Positions 19,753-27,589 of a stretch of 64,000 nucleotides of DNA are shown piece by piece. This DNA is from Myxococcales bacterium (GTDB taxonomy: Bacteria > Myxococcota > Myxococcia > Myxococcales > Anaeromyxobacteraceae): positions 124,001 through 188,000 of the forward strand of contig JAJZQX010000005.1 of the NCBI GenBank assembly GCA_021806645.1. Reading direction: 5' to 3'. Both the position numbers and the translations under genes were made by a program. How positions within the stretch are numbered: the stretch's first letter is position 1; the number at the start of each line of letters is the position of its first letter. The notes under the pieces are model-generated. The model was given only the letters and a program-made list of their open reading frames with translations. It did no database searches and was not told the origin of the DNA.

Positions 19753-20304
19753 ATGAAGATCTACACGAAGAGCGGGGACGGTGGAGAGACCGGCCTGTTC
19801 GGCGGCGGGCGGGTGCGCAAGAGCGACGCCCGGGTCGAGGCCTACGGCGAGGTGGACGAGGCCAACGCCGCCGTCGGCGCCGCGCGGGCGGCGCTCGCCG
19901 ATCCCGAGCTGGACGCCGAGCTGGCGAGGATCCAGTCGGAGCTCTTCACCATCGGCGCCGAGCTGGCCAGCCCGCACGGCGCCAGGGCGAGGAGCGCGCT
20001 GCCGGCCATCGACCCCGCCTGGGCGGTGCGCCTGGAGCAGCAGATGGACCGCTGGGACGCCCAGCTCCCCGAGCTGCGGGCCTTCGTGATGCCGGGCGGC
20101 ACCCCCGGGGCCTCGGCGCTTCACCTGGCCCGCTGCGTCTGCCGGCGCGCCGAACGGCGGGTGGTGTCGCTGGCCGCGCAGGCCGAGGTCGACGCCAACG
20201 CGCTGGTCTACCTGAACCGGCTCTCCGACGTCCTCTTCGTGGCGGCGCGCCTCGCCAACCACCGCGCCGGCCATTCCGAGACGGCCTGGAATCCCAGGGC
20301 GTGA
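19753..20304 (+). CDS. PduO-type ATP:cob(I)alamin adenosyltransferase
   Basis: Transfers adenosyl from ATP to cob(I)alamin to form coenzyme B12. 183 residues from the ATG of MKIYTKSGDGGETGLFGGG, the canonical family N-terminus that binds ATP. Later motifs include EAYGEVDEANAAVGAAR, FVMPGGTPGASALHLARCVCRRAERR and YLNRLSDVLFVAARLANHR, all in the expected order. The usual trimeric five-helix bundle is implied. Its TGA overlaps the GTG of the following SDR gene, so the two are co-translated. No cobalamin-dependent enzyme or B12 riboswitch was seen nearby. Confidence 0.95.
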   Translation: MKIYTKSGDGGETGLFGGGRVRKSDARVEAYGEVDEANAAVGAARAALADPELDAELARIQSELFTIGAELASPHGARARSALPAIDPAWAVRLEQQMDRWDAQLPELRAFVMPGGTPGASALHLARCVCRRAERRVVSLAAQAEVDANALVYLNRLSDVLFVAARLANHRAGHSETAWNPRA

Positions 20305-21011
20305 CCACCGCCCGCCCCATCGCGCTGGTGACCGGCGCCGGCGTGCGCGTCGGCGAGACCATCGCGCGGCACCTGGCTCGACATGGCTACACCGTGGCGG
20401 CCCACTACCGCTCGCACCGGCCGCGCCGCTTCGCCGCGGCGTTCCAGGCCGACCTGGCCGCCCCCGACGGCCCCGACACCCTGGCCGCCGCCTTTCGTGC
20501 CCGCTTCTCCCGCCTCGATCTGCTGGTGAACTCGGCCGCCGGCTTCGAGGCTCGGCCGCTCGAGGCCACCGACGCTGCCGCCTTCGACGCGCAGCTCGAC
20601 CTCAACGCCCGCGCGCCGCTCCTCCTCACCCGCGCCCTGCTGGCACCGCTCCGCCGCGCGCACGGCAGCGTGGTCAACGTCGCCGACGTGGGTGGCGGGC
20701 TGGTGGCCTGGAACGGCTACGCCGCCTACTGCGCCTCGAAGGCGGCGCTGGTGCGGCTGACCGAGTGCCTGGCGCTGGAGCTGGCGCCGCGCGTCCGGGT
20801 CAACGCCGTGGCGCCCGGGACGGTCCTCTGGCCGGAGTCCTACGGCGCGGCCAGGCGCCGCGAGCTGGCCGCCCGCATCCCGCTGGGCCGGGCCGGCACG
20901 CCGCTCGACGTGGCCGAGGCGGTCCGCTACCTTGCCGAGGCGCCCTTCGTCACCGGCGCGGTGCTGCCGGTGGACGGCGGCCGGCGGCTGAACGGGAGGG
21001 CTGGTGGCTGA
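20301..21011 (+). CDS. Short-chain dehydrogenase, pteridine-reductase-like (FolM type)
   Basis: 236 residues starting at GTG 20301, within the stop of the previous gene. The nucleotide-binding loop IALVTGAGVRVGETIARHL has an Arg at the position typical of NADPH-dependent pteridine reductases. LVNSAAGFEA, the catalytic YAAYCASK (Tyr-x3-Lys) and RVNAVAPGTVLWPE follow. Ser of the SDR triad is not obvious at the usual place (NVADVGGG). The probable reaction is NADPH-dependent reduction of a pterin or similar carbonyl. It overlaps the EAL gene by 8 bp, so a three-gene operon is likely. Confidence 0.82.
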   Translation: MTTARPIALVTGAGVRVGETIARHLARHGYTVAAHYRSHRPRRFAAAFQADLAAPDGPDTLAAAFRARFSRLDLLVNSAAGFEARPLEATDAAAFDAQLDLNARAPLLLTRALLAPLRRAHGSVVNVADVGGGLVAWNGYAAYCASKAALVRLTECLALELAPRVRVNAVAPGTVLWPESYGAARRRELAARIPLGRAGTPLDVAEAVRYLAEAPFVTGAVLPVDGGRRLNGRAGG

Positions 21012-21801
21012 GCGACGGCCGATCGCGACTGTCGGCGAGGTGGGGGTCGATCCGCTCGGCGGCGCCCGCGCCATCCTGGAGGGCGACCTGATCTGGAGCA
21101 TGTACGAGCCGTTCATCGACCTCAAGAGCGGCAAGGTGGTCGGCTACGAGGCGCTGGCCCGCTTCGTCCGTCCCGACGGGGTGGCCGTCTCGCCCGGGTC
21201 CCTGTTCGCCCTGCTCCACACCGATCCCCAGCTCCTCTTCGCCGTGGAGCTGGCGGTGAAGCGCCACCAGCTGGCCAACGCGCCGCCCGGCGCCGAGCTC
21301 TTCGTCAACCTCGACCCCGACAGCTGGGCGGCCGCCGGCGAGGGGGCGGACAACCCGCTGCTCGACCTGCTGGAGGCCGCACCCATGCCGCTGGTGGTCG
21401 AGGTGATCGAGAACCTCGACGTGGGCGACGCGCTGGTCTCGCGCGGGATGGTGGCGGCGGCGCGGGCGCGGGGCCTGCGGATCGCGCTCGACGACGTGGG
21501 GGCGGCCAACAGCCTGCTCAGCTTCGAGGCGCTCGACGAGGCCGAGGTGCTCAAGTTCGACCGGACCCTGCTCCGGGCGCTGGCTCGCCCCCGCCGCCGG
21601 GCGGTCATCCAGGCCCTGGCCCGGATGGCCCGGGAGACCGGCGCGAGGACCATCCTGGAAGGGGTGGAGTCGGCCGCCGACCTGAAGCTGGCCGCGGAGC
21701 TGGGCGTGGACCAGGTGCAGGGCTGGTTCTTCGAGGAGCTGGCCATCCGGTCGTCCAAGCCCGCCCTGGTGGGGCTGGAGCCGGTGGGACCCCGACCCTG
21801 A
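21004..21801 (+). CDS. EAL-domain c-di-GMP phosphodiesterase (stand-alone)
   Basis: 265 residues starting at GTG 21004 with GGGAGG upstream inside the SDR gene. Catalytic positions appear retained: Glu in GYEALARF, Asn in FVNLDP, Glu in VEVIEN, the Asp pair in ALDDVGAANS, Lys in LKFDRTLL, Glu in ILEGVES and Gln in VQGWFFEE. The DDFG motif reads DDVG, a mild departure. There is no sensory or membrane domain, so it is a soluble EAL protein. It should hydrolyse c-di-GMP to pGpG and oppose the GGDEF protein at 17.2 kb. Confidence 0.88.
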   Translation: MAERRPIATVGEVGVDPLGGARAILEGDLIWSMYEPFIDLKSGKVVGYEALARFVRPDGVAVSPGSLFALLHTDPQLLFAVELAVKRHQLANAPPGAELFVNLDPDSWAAAGEGADNPLLDLLEAAPMPLVVEVIENLDVGDALVSRGMVAAARARGLRIALDDVGAANSLLSFEALDEAEVLKFDRTLLRALARPRRRAVIQALARMARETGARTILEGVESAADLKLAAELGVDQVQGWFFEELAIRSSKPALVGLEPVGPRP

Positions 21802-21875
21802 CCCCAGGCCAGGTGCCCCGGCCCAGCGTGAGCTTGCTGGTTCCGTTGAAGCGCCCAACCCGCCCTGTTAGACTG

Positions 21876-21891
21876 CTTGAGTTCAATCAAG
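21876..21891. promoter_or_regulatory. Inverted repeat upstream of the A-type Fe-S carrier gene
   Basis: CTTGA, six bases, TCAAG (16 bp in all), with a nested TTGA-GT-TCAA, lies 37-52 bp before the Fe-S carrier start. Its position and symmetry suggest an operator for an Rrf2/IscR-type or other dimeric regulator. The site does not match a motif I can name. Confidence 0.35.
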
Positions 21892-21927
21892 TCCGGGGCC
21901 GAGCCCCGGAAAGAAACGGAAAACGAC

Positions 21928-22305
21928 ATGGAAGCGACCACGATGGCGTCTCCGCAGGCGGCCGAGCTCGGCATGGACAACTTCGTCACCCTCACCGACA
22001 AGGCCGTGGAGATGGTGAAGGACGCGATGCAGCGCGAGGGGCTGGCCGGCTACGGCATCCGCATCGGCGTGATGGGCGGCGGCTGCTCCGGGTTCCAGTA
22101 CTCCATGGACTTCGAGAACGCGCCCAAGGACGGCGACGTGACGCTGGAGCAGGGCGGCCTCCGGCTCTTCGTGGACGCGATGAGCTCGATGTACCTGCAG
22201 GGCGTGACCGTCGACTACGTGGTCGGGCTGCAGGGGGCCGGGTTCAAGTTCAACAACCCGAACGCCAAGAGCACCTGCGGCTGCGGTTCGTCCTTCACCG
22301 CGTAA
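21928..22305 (+). CDS. erpA: A-type iron-sulfur carrier (ErpA/IscA/HesB family)
   Basis: Delivers Fe-S clusters to target apoproteins. 125 residues from the ATG of MEATTMASPQAAELGMDN; a TTG further upstream is unneeded. The three ligand Cys are present in GGGCSGFQYSMDFE and in TCGCGSSFTA at the C-terminus, separated by the normal spacing. The N-terminal 18 residues are longer than in E. coli IscA. It is monocistronic, 126 bp after the EAL gene, with its own inverted-repeat element. Assignment to ErpA rather than IscA is by the absence of isc genes nearby and is not firm. Confidence 0.92.
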   Translation: MEATTMASPQAAELGMDNFVTLTDKAVEMVKDAMQREGLAGYGIRIGVMGGGCSGFQYSMDFENAPKDGDVTLEQGGLRLFVDAMSSMYLQGVTVDYVVGLQGAGFKFNNPNAKSTCGCGSSFTA

Positions 22306-22384
22306 GCGTCCCTTCGCGAGCACGGTCACCGGGGCCGGGGGGACACCCCCTCCGGAACTTCGTTCCCCTGGAGGGCTCGCCGCC

Positions 22385-23041
22385 ATGCTGATCGTCCGCA
22401 GCGCCGTGGTCGGGCCGTTCGCCATGAACGCCTGGCTGGCGGCCTGCTCCGAGACCGGCGAGGCGGTGCTGATCGACCCGGGCGCCGAGATCCCGCGGGT
22501 GCTGGCGCTCCGCCAACCCGAGGGGTTCTCGGTGAAGCGGATCCTGCTCACCCACGGCCACGTCGATCACGCCTCCGGCGCGGCCGAGGCGCGTGAGGCG
22601 ACCGGTGCGCCGGTCGCCATCCACCCGGCCGACCTGCCGTGGCTGGAGGCGCTGCCGCGGCAGGCGGCCATGTTCGGCCTCGAGGAGGCCCGGCCGCTCG
22701 TGCCCGACGCCCTGCTGGCCGACGGCGAGACGGTGCGGGTGGGGAACCACGCCGCCACCGTGATCCACACCCCCGGCCACTGCCAGGGGTCGGTGAGCTT
22801 CCACTTCCCCGACGACGGCCTGGTCTTCACCGGCGACACGCTCTTCCAGGGCTCGGTGGGGAGGACCGACCTGCCGGGCGGCGACTTCGACCAGCTGGCC
22901 GAGTCGATCACCCGGCGACTGTTTCCACTCGGCGACGACGTCCAGTTCCTTCCCGGCCACGGACCGGGCGGGACCATCGGCGAGGAGCGGCTCCACAACC
23001 CGTTCGTCGGCAAGGGCGCGCGGCCGGGGCGGTTCGTCTAG
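22385..23041 (+). CDS. MBL-fold metallohydrolase (glyoxalase II-like)
   Basis: 218 residues. The metal ligands are LLTHGHVDHASG (HxHxDH), TPGHCQGSVSF, GDTLFQGSVGRTDLPGGD and LPGHGPGGTIGEER. This set is characteristic of the short glyoxalase II-like clade that lacks the substrate-binding helical C-terminal domain. The enzymes hydrolyse thioesters such as S-acyl-glutathione or related small thiol adducts. The N-terminus MLIVRSAVVGPFAMNAWLA is also family-typical. It converges on fabI with a 25-bp gap. The substrate is not determinable. Confidence 0.9.
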   Translation: MLIVRSAVVGPFAMNAWLAACSETGEAVLIDPGAEIPRVLALRQPEGFSVKRILLTHGHVDHASGAAEAREATGAPVAIHPADLPWLEALPRQAAMFGLEEARPLVPDALLADGETVRVGNHAATVIHTPGHCQGSVSFHFPDDGLVFTGDTLFQGSVGRTDLPGGDFDQLAESITRRLFPLGDDVQFLPGHGPGGTIGEERLHNPFVGKGARPGRFV

Positions 23042-23066
23042 GCGCCCCGTGCCCCCAGGGCCGTCG

Positions 23067-23891
23067 CTACCCCATCGACACCACGCCCAGGATGTTCTGG
23101 CCGGCGTCCACGTGGAGCACCTCGCCGGTGACGTTCCGGCCCAGCTCGGAGCAGAGGTAGAGCGCGGCGCGGGCCACGTCCTCCTGGCTGATGTTGCGCC
23201 GCAGCGGGGTCTTGGCGGCGTTCTCCGCCAGCATGGTCCGCATCCCCTTGATGCCGGCGGCGGCCAGGGTCTTGAGCGGCCCGGCGCTGATGGCGTTGAC
23301 GCGGATGTTCTCCTGGCCGAGGTCCTCGGCCAGGTAGCGCGTCGAGGCCTCCAGCGCCGCCTTGGCCACGCCCATCACGTTGTAGTTGGAGACCACCTTC
23401 TCGGCGCCGTAGTAGCTCAGGCAGACCACGCTGCCGCCCTCCGGCATGAAGGGCCGGGCGGCGCGGGTCAGCGCGACGAGCGAGTAGGCCGAGACGTCCA
23501 TGGTGATGCGCCACGCCTCGCGGCTGGTCACGTCGGTGAAGCGGCCGTCGAGGGCTTCCCGCGGCGCGTAGCCGATCGAGTGGACGAGGATGTCGAACCG
23601 GTCCCAGGTCCTCTTCAGCTCGGCGAAGGTCCGCTCGATCTCCTCGTCCTTGCTCACGTCGCAGTCGAGGATGGCCACCGGGTCGAGCTGCTTGGCCAGC
23701 GGGATGACCCGCCGGCCCATCGCCTCGCCCGGGTAGGTGAAGGCCAGCTCGGCCCCCTCGGCGTGGAAGGCCTCGGAGATGGCCCAGGCGATGGAGCGGT
23801 CGTTGGCCACGCCGGTGACGAGGGCGCGCTTGCCCTTCAGGAGGCCGCCGAGCGGCTGGTGCGGGTAGACCGGGGTGTAGGCGTCACTCAT
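23067..23891 (-). CDS. fabI: Enoyl-[acyl-carrier-protein] reductase FabI
   Basis: Performs the last reduction of fatty-acid elongation using NADH or NADPH. 274 residues from ATG 23891, with AGAGG 5 bases upstream. The signature features are GKRALVTGVANDRSIAWAI for the dinucleotide, HSIGYAPREALDGRF, and LSYYGAEKVVSNYNVMGVAKAAL, which carries the Tyr-x6-Lys pair specific to FabI. RVNAISAGPLKTLAA follows. Family length is about 260. Its start overlaps the stop of the upstream TPR gene by 8 bp, so the two are cotranscribed. Confidence 0.96.
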   Translation of the reverse strand: MSDAYTPVYPHQPLGGLLKGKRALVTGVANDRSIAWAISEAFHAEGAELAFTYPGEAMGRRVIPLAKQLDPVAILDCDVSKDEEIERTFAELKRTWDRFDILVHSIGYAPREALDGRFTDVTSREAWRITMDVSAYSLVALTRAARPFMPEGGSVVCLSYYGAEKVVSNYNVMGVAKAALEASTRYLAEDLGQENIRVNAISAGPLKTLAAAGIKGMRTMLAENAAKTPLRRNISQEDVARAALYLCSELGRNVTGEVLHVDAGQNILGVVSMG

Positions 23892-24240
23892 GGTGTCCTC
23901 TTCCTTCGGACTGCGGTTGGCGCGAGCCGAGGGCCGCGAGGGCCGCCTCCAGCTCGCCACGTGCGTGAAGATCCTGCCGGCGGGCCGCCGCGGCCATGCC
24001 GTCCTGGTAGGCCCGGGCCGCCTCGCCGTCCCGCCCCGCCGCCTCGAGCGTCTGCCCGAGCATCAGCCAGGTCGGGATGTAGTCCGGGGTGCGCGCCGTG
24101 AGCTCGGTGAAGGCCTCCACGGCCTCGGCGAGCCGGTCCATGGACCTGAGGTGCATGGCCAGCGCGTAGCGGGTGAAGGGATCGTCGGGCCTGGCCTGGG
24201 CGAACCTCTGGAAGGCCTCGAGCCGCTGCTCCGGGGTCAT
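23884..24240 (-). CDS. Small TPR protein
   Basis: 118 residues, starting MTPEQRLEAFQRFAQARPDD. Two to three tetratricopeptide units are visible: PFTRYALAMHLRSMDRLAEA, then TPDYIPTWLMLGQTLEAAGR and DGEAARAYQDGMAAA. It has no signal peptide or catalytic motif. It is translationally coupled to fabI by an 8-bp overlap. Similar small TPR genes are common in myxobacteria. A role in fatty-acid synthesis is only suggested by the coupling. Confidence 0.75.
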   Translation of the reverse strand: MTPEQRLEAFQRFAQARPDDPFTRYALAMHLRSMDRLAEAVEAFTELTARTPDYIPTWLMLGQTLEAAGRDGEAARAYQDGMAAAARRQDLHARGELEAALAALGSRQPQSEGRGHHE

Positions 24241-24304
24241 CGAACCGGGCTACATACACGAATCGGGCGCCTGGGTCCACGCCTCGGGGTGCTACGCTCC
24301 CGGT

Positions 24305-24910
24305 GTGGCCGTTCCGTACCCCGACATCACCGGCGCGCTCATCGCCGGCGGCCGTGCCACTCGGATGGGGGGCGTGGCGAAGGGGCTGCTCCGGCTCGAC
24401 GGGCGGCCGTTGCTGGCGCGCTCGCTCGACCTCTTCGGCCGGCTCTTCGGCGCCTCGCTGCTGGTGGCCAGCGACCCGCTCCCGTACGCCGCGTTCGACG
24501 TCCCGCGCGTCGGCGATCGGCTCCCCGGCCGCGGCGCGCCAGGCGGACTTCACGCCGCGTTGAGCGTGGCCCCCACGCCGTGGGTCTTCGCCGCCGGCTG
24601 CGACATGCCCTTCCTCTCGGCCCAGGGGATAGCGCTGCTGGCGGCCCGCCGCGCCGGGGCCATGGCGGTGGTGCCCCGCTGGAGCGGCCGGCTCGAGCCG
24701 CTCCACGCCCTCTGGTCTCGCCAGGCGCTCCCGGCGCTGGAGCGGGCGCTGGCAGAGGGAGACCTGTCGCTGCAGCGGCTGGCCACGCTGGTGGCGGCGG
24801 TGGTCGTCGAGCCGGCGGCCTGGTGCGTCGTGGACCCGGGCGGGCGGGCCTTCCTGAACGCCAACACCCCCGAGGAGGCGGCGCGGCTCGGGCTGGAGCG
24901 CATCCCCTGA
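24305..24910 (+). CDS. mobA: Molybdenum cofactor guanylyltransferase MobA
   Basis: Attaches GMP to molybdopterin to make the bis-MGD cofactor of DMSO-reductase-type enzymes. About 201 residues. I placed the start at GTG 24305 (VAVPYPDITG), just ahead of the nucleotide loop ALIAGGRATRMGGVAKGLL, the family LxGGxxxRMGxxK motif. DMPFLS supplies the metal-binding Asp region and NANTPEEAARL is the C-terminal conserved motif. Its neighbour 43 bp downstream is the selenoprotein gene described below. Formate dehydrogenases use both Mo-bis-MGD and selenocysteine, but none is in the window. Confidence 0.92.
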   Translation: MAVPYPDITGALIAGGRATRMGGVAKGLLRLDGRPLLARSLDLFGRLFGASLLVASDPLPYAAFDVPRVGDRLPGRGAPGGLHAALSVAPTPWVFAAGCDMPFLSAQGIALLAARRAGAMAVVPRWSGRLEPLHALWSRQALPALERALAEGDLSLQRLATLVAAVVVEPAAWCVVDPGGRAFLNANTPEEAARLGLERIP

Positions 24911-24953
24911 TCGACCGCGGGCGGCGGCGTCCTCGGGCCGTTAGATCCAAGGC

Positions 24954-25571
24954 ATGTCCTTGAAGGTCACCCTCTACTCCGACTTCGTCTGACCCTTCTG
25001 CTTCGTCGCCGAAGCGAGCAGCCTGGTCAGGCTGCAGGAAGAGTACGACGTCGAGCTCGACTGGCGGGGCTTCGAGCTCCACCCCGACACGCCGCCGGGC
25101 GGGCGCCGGCTGGCCGACCTCTTCGGCGAGGCGCGGAGCCGCGAGATGCGCGACTACCTCGGCCGCTTCGCCGCCCAGTTCGGCGTCACCGGCATGACCT
25201 TCCGCGACGTGATGCCGAGCACGCGCCGGGCGCTGGCCGTGGCCGAGTACGCCCGCGACCAGCGGAAGCTCCACCCGTTCCGCGCCGCGGCCATGGAGGC
25301 GGCCTGGCGCCACGGGCAGGACGTCGAGGACCCCGAGGTGCTGGCCCTCTGCGCCCGCTCGGCCGGGCTCGACCCGGTGGCGGCGGTGGAGGCCTTCGAC
25401 GAGCCGAAGTACCTGGCGCGCGTCATGACCATGGGGGCCGAGGCGCGCCGGATGGGCGTCACCGGCATCCCCACCGTGCTGATCGGGGGGCGGCGCGTGG
25501 TCGGCTGCCAGCCCTACGAAGCGCTGAAGGCGGCGGCCGAGGCCGAAGGGGCGAAGCGGCGGTCGTGGTGA
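24954..25571 (+). CDS. Selenocysteine-containing DsbA/FrnE-like thioredoxin-fold oxidoreductase
   Basis: ATG 24954 starts MSLKVTLYSDFV, then an in-frame TGA (24990-24992), then PFCFVAEASSLVRLQEEY, and the frame stays open to 25571 (205 residues counting the TGA). Relatives read SDFVCPFCF or SDFVCPWCY at this point, so the TGA replaces exactly the first, nucleophilic Cys of the CxxC site, giving U13-P-F-C16. The rest is intact: WRGFELHPDTPPGG, a helical insert, the cis-Pro loop VTGIPTVLIGG and VVGCQPYEALKAA. A hairpin with a GGUC loop lies 25 nt after the TGA. A selenoprotein is far more likely than a nonsense mutation. It probably acts as a thiol-disulfide oxidoreductase or reductase in the cytosol, since there is no signal peptide. 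Confidence 0.88.
25018..25035 (+). promoter_or_regulatory. Bacterial SECIS element (selenocysteine insertion hairpin)
   Basis: GCAGCCT, loop GGTC, AGGCTGC: a perfect 7-bp stem capped by a GGUC tetraloop. It lies inside the coding sequence, with the first loop G 33 nt after the last base of the in-frame TGA. The loop sequence is the same as the SelB-binding GGUC apex of the E. coli fdhF SECIS. The TGA-to-loop distance is in the range accepted for bacterial SECIS elements (roughly 16-37 nt). Confidence 0.85.
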
Positions 25572-25581
25572 GTGGTTCGCC

Positions 25582-27453
25582 TCATCCGTCGTGGCGCGGG
25601 CCGCGGCGGACCGCGTGGCCGTCGCCGCTCACGGGACGAGGCGTGTGGCCCCCGGACCGAGCGGCCGCGGGCCGGTGCGCGCCCGGGCGGCTCCCGGGCA
25701 CGCCGTGCTCAACGGGTCGGTGCTCCACGGGTCGGTGCTCCACGGGTCGGTGCTCCGCCGGCCGGCGCTCGGCCGGGCCAGGCGCCTGGGGCCGGGTGGC
25801 GTCGGGGGGACGCCCCGCCAGCACCTCGCCAGGTGGACGGGCCGGCTCGATCCGGACGCCAGGGGCGCGAGGGTCGGGGACGCGCGCCGCCGCCGCGAAC
25901 CGGGCGGCGGCTCCCTTGGCCACCTCGAAGCGGGTCTCGGAGGCGAGGATGACTATCTTCCCGATCTCGTCGCGGGTGACGCCGCCGCGCCGGCACAGGA
26001 GCGGCAGGACCCACTTCGGGTCGGCCTTCTTCTCCCGGCCGACCGAGATGCGGAACCAGGCGGCCTCGGCCGGCGGTCCCGGGCGAGCTGCTCGCGGTCC
26101 GCGAGGGGTCTCGCTGGCCGCCCGCGCCGTTTCCGGAAGCTCCTCGGGGGCCGGCAACGCCGCCCGGGCCCGGCGCAGCAGCGCCAGCGCCACCGCCACC
26201 GGCTCGCGTCCGGCCAGCAGCGCGCGAGCGGTCGCCAGCTCCTCCTCGGCCGCCTCGGCGACCGCGCCAGACACCTCGGTCGCCAGCCGCGCCTCGTCCT
26301 GGCGCAGGATCAGGTCGGCGGTCGGCACCGGCGCCCACTCCGGCGTCACCCCCGCCTCGCGCAGCATCCGCTCCAGCTTGTACCGCTCCTGCGGAGAGGC
26401 CAGCAGCACCGCCAGCCCCTTCTTGCCGGCCCGGCCGGTGCGGCCGCTCCGGTGCTGCAGCGCCGAGGCGTCCTGGGGCAGGTCGGCGTGGAGCACCAGC
26501 TCGATGCCCGGCAGGTCGAGGCCGCGCGCCGCCACGTCGGTGGCCACCAGCACGCGGGCCCGGCCGTCGCGCAGCGACTTCAAGGCCCGCAGCCGCTCCG
26601 ACTGGGTGAGCTCGCCGGAGATGGCCACCGTCTCGAAGCCGCGCTCGCCCAGCGAGGCGGCGGTGTGGGTGACCGCCTCGCGCCGCGCCCGGAAGACCAG
26701 CGCGCTGGCCGGCTCGAGCGCCCGCAGCACGTTGACGATGGCGTGGTCGCGCTCGCGCTGCGCCACGACGTGGGCCCGGTAGGTGATGTCCTCGTGGGCC
26801 TGCCTGGGCGGCGTGGCCGTGACCCGCACCGGCTCGCGGGTGTAGGCCCTGGCCAGCTCGACGATCGGCTTCGGCAGCGTGGCCGAGAAGAGGATGGTGC
26901 GCCGCCCCGGCGGGGCCGCCTCCAGGATGGTCTCCAGCTCCTCGCGGAAGCCCATGTCGAGCATCTCGTCGGCCTCGTCGAGCACCAGCGCTCCCAGCGC
27001 CGAGAGGTCGAGGACGTGGCGGGAGATGTGGTCGACGAGCCGGCCGGGCGTCCCCACCACGACGTGGACGCCGGCCTTGAGGGCCTGGGCCTCGCGCCGC
27101 GGGTCGAGGCCGCCGACGCAGGCGGTGACGACGGCGCCGGCCGGGCCGAGCAGCCAGGCCAGCTCGCGCTGCACCTGCACCGCCAGCTCGCGCGTCGGCG
27201 CGATCACCAGCGCCAGGGGTGGTCCGCCGCGACCGAAGCCGGGCGCGTCCCCGATCAGCGTCTCGGCCATGACCAGGCCGAAGGCGACGGTCTTGCCCGA
27301 GCCGGTGCGCGACGAGACCAGCAGGTCCTTGCCGCGCAGGGCCGGATCGAGCACGGCCGCCTGCACCGGCGTCGGCTCGGCGTAACCGTGGGCGGCCAGC
27401 GCGCGCTGCAGCGCGGGATGTGCGGCCAGCGAGGCGAAGTCGGGAGCGCTCAC
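25582..27453 (-). CDS. DEAD-box RNA helicase (CsdA/DbpA-like)
   Basis: About 623 residues. I favour GTG 27453 (VSAPDFASLAAHPAL), preceded by AAGGGG; an ATG at 27480 is the alternative. The helicase core has AEPTPVQAAVLDPAL (Q motif), RTGSGKTVAFGL, PTRELAVQVQ, VLDEADEMLDMGF, FSATLPK and HRSGRTGRAGKKG, in order. Residues about 500-560 (WFRISVGREKKADPKWVLPL) resemble the DbpA-type RNA-binding domain. The tail is an Arg/Pro/His-rich extension with tandem HRPVE repeats. It probably remodels ribosomal or structured RNA. It converges on the selenoprotein gene with a 10-bp gap. Confidence 0.92.
   Translation of the reverse strand: MSAPDFASLAAHPALQRALAAHGYAEPTPVQAAVLDPALRGKDLLVSSRTGSGKTVAFGLVMAETLIGDAPGFGRGGPPLALVIAPTRELAVQVQRELAWLLGPAGAVVTACVGGLDPRREAQALKAGVHVVVGTPGRLVDHISRHVLDLSALGALVLDEADEMLDMGFREELETILEAAPPGRRTILFSATLPKPIVELARAYTREPVRVTATPPRQAHEDITYRAHVVAQRERDHAIVNVLRALEPASALVFRARREAVTHTAASLGERGFETVAISGELTQSERLRALKSLRDGRARVLVATDVAARGLDLPGIELVLHADLPQDASALQHRSGRTGRAGKKGLAVLLASPQERYKLERMLREAGVTPEWAPVPTADLILRQDEARLATEVSGAVAEAAEEELATARALLAGREPVAVALALLRRARAALPAPEELPETARAASETPRGPRAARPGPPAEAAWFRISVGREKKADPKWVLPLLCRRGGVTRDEIGKIVILASETRFEVAKGAAARFAAAARVPDPRAPGVRIEPARPPGEVLAGRPPDATRPQAPGPAERRPAEHRPVEHRPVEHRPVEHGVPGSRPGAHRPAAARSGGHTPRPVSGDGHAVRRGPRHDG
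25705..25755. repeat. 15-bp tandem repeat in the helicase tail
   Basis: CACGGGTCGGTGCTC is repeated twice perfectly (25726-25740, 25741-25755) and once with one change (25711-25725). It encodes HRPVE units in the disordered C-terminus of the DEAD-box helicase. The unit is a multiple of three bases, so copy changes keep the frame. Confidence 0.85.
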
Positions 27454-27589
27454 GATCCCCTTGTAGCAGAGCGCGGCCATCCTTGCCGCTTGACCCGCCC
27501 CCCCCGCCCCCCGCACCATCCTCCGCCTGTCCAGCGCCGACCCTTACGCCTCGCTCCGCTTCCCCGAGTACCGCGCCTTCCTCGCGGCG

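Noticed and set aside
20301-21011. SDR interpreted as a 3-oxoacyl-ACP reductase (FabG)
   Set aside because: The TGAGVRVG loop and operon context fit pteridine-reductase-like SDRs better, and fabI lies in a different operon.
25146-25571. A stand-alone 141-residue protein starting at ATG 25146
   Set aside because: Its upstream in-frame sequence holds the first half of the thioredoxin fold with the active site; the short form would lack the catalytic centre.
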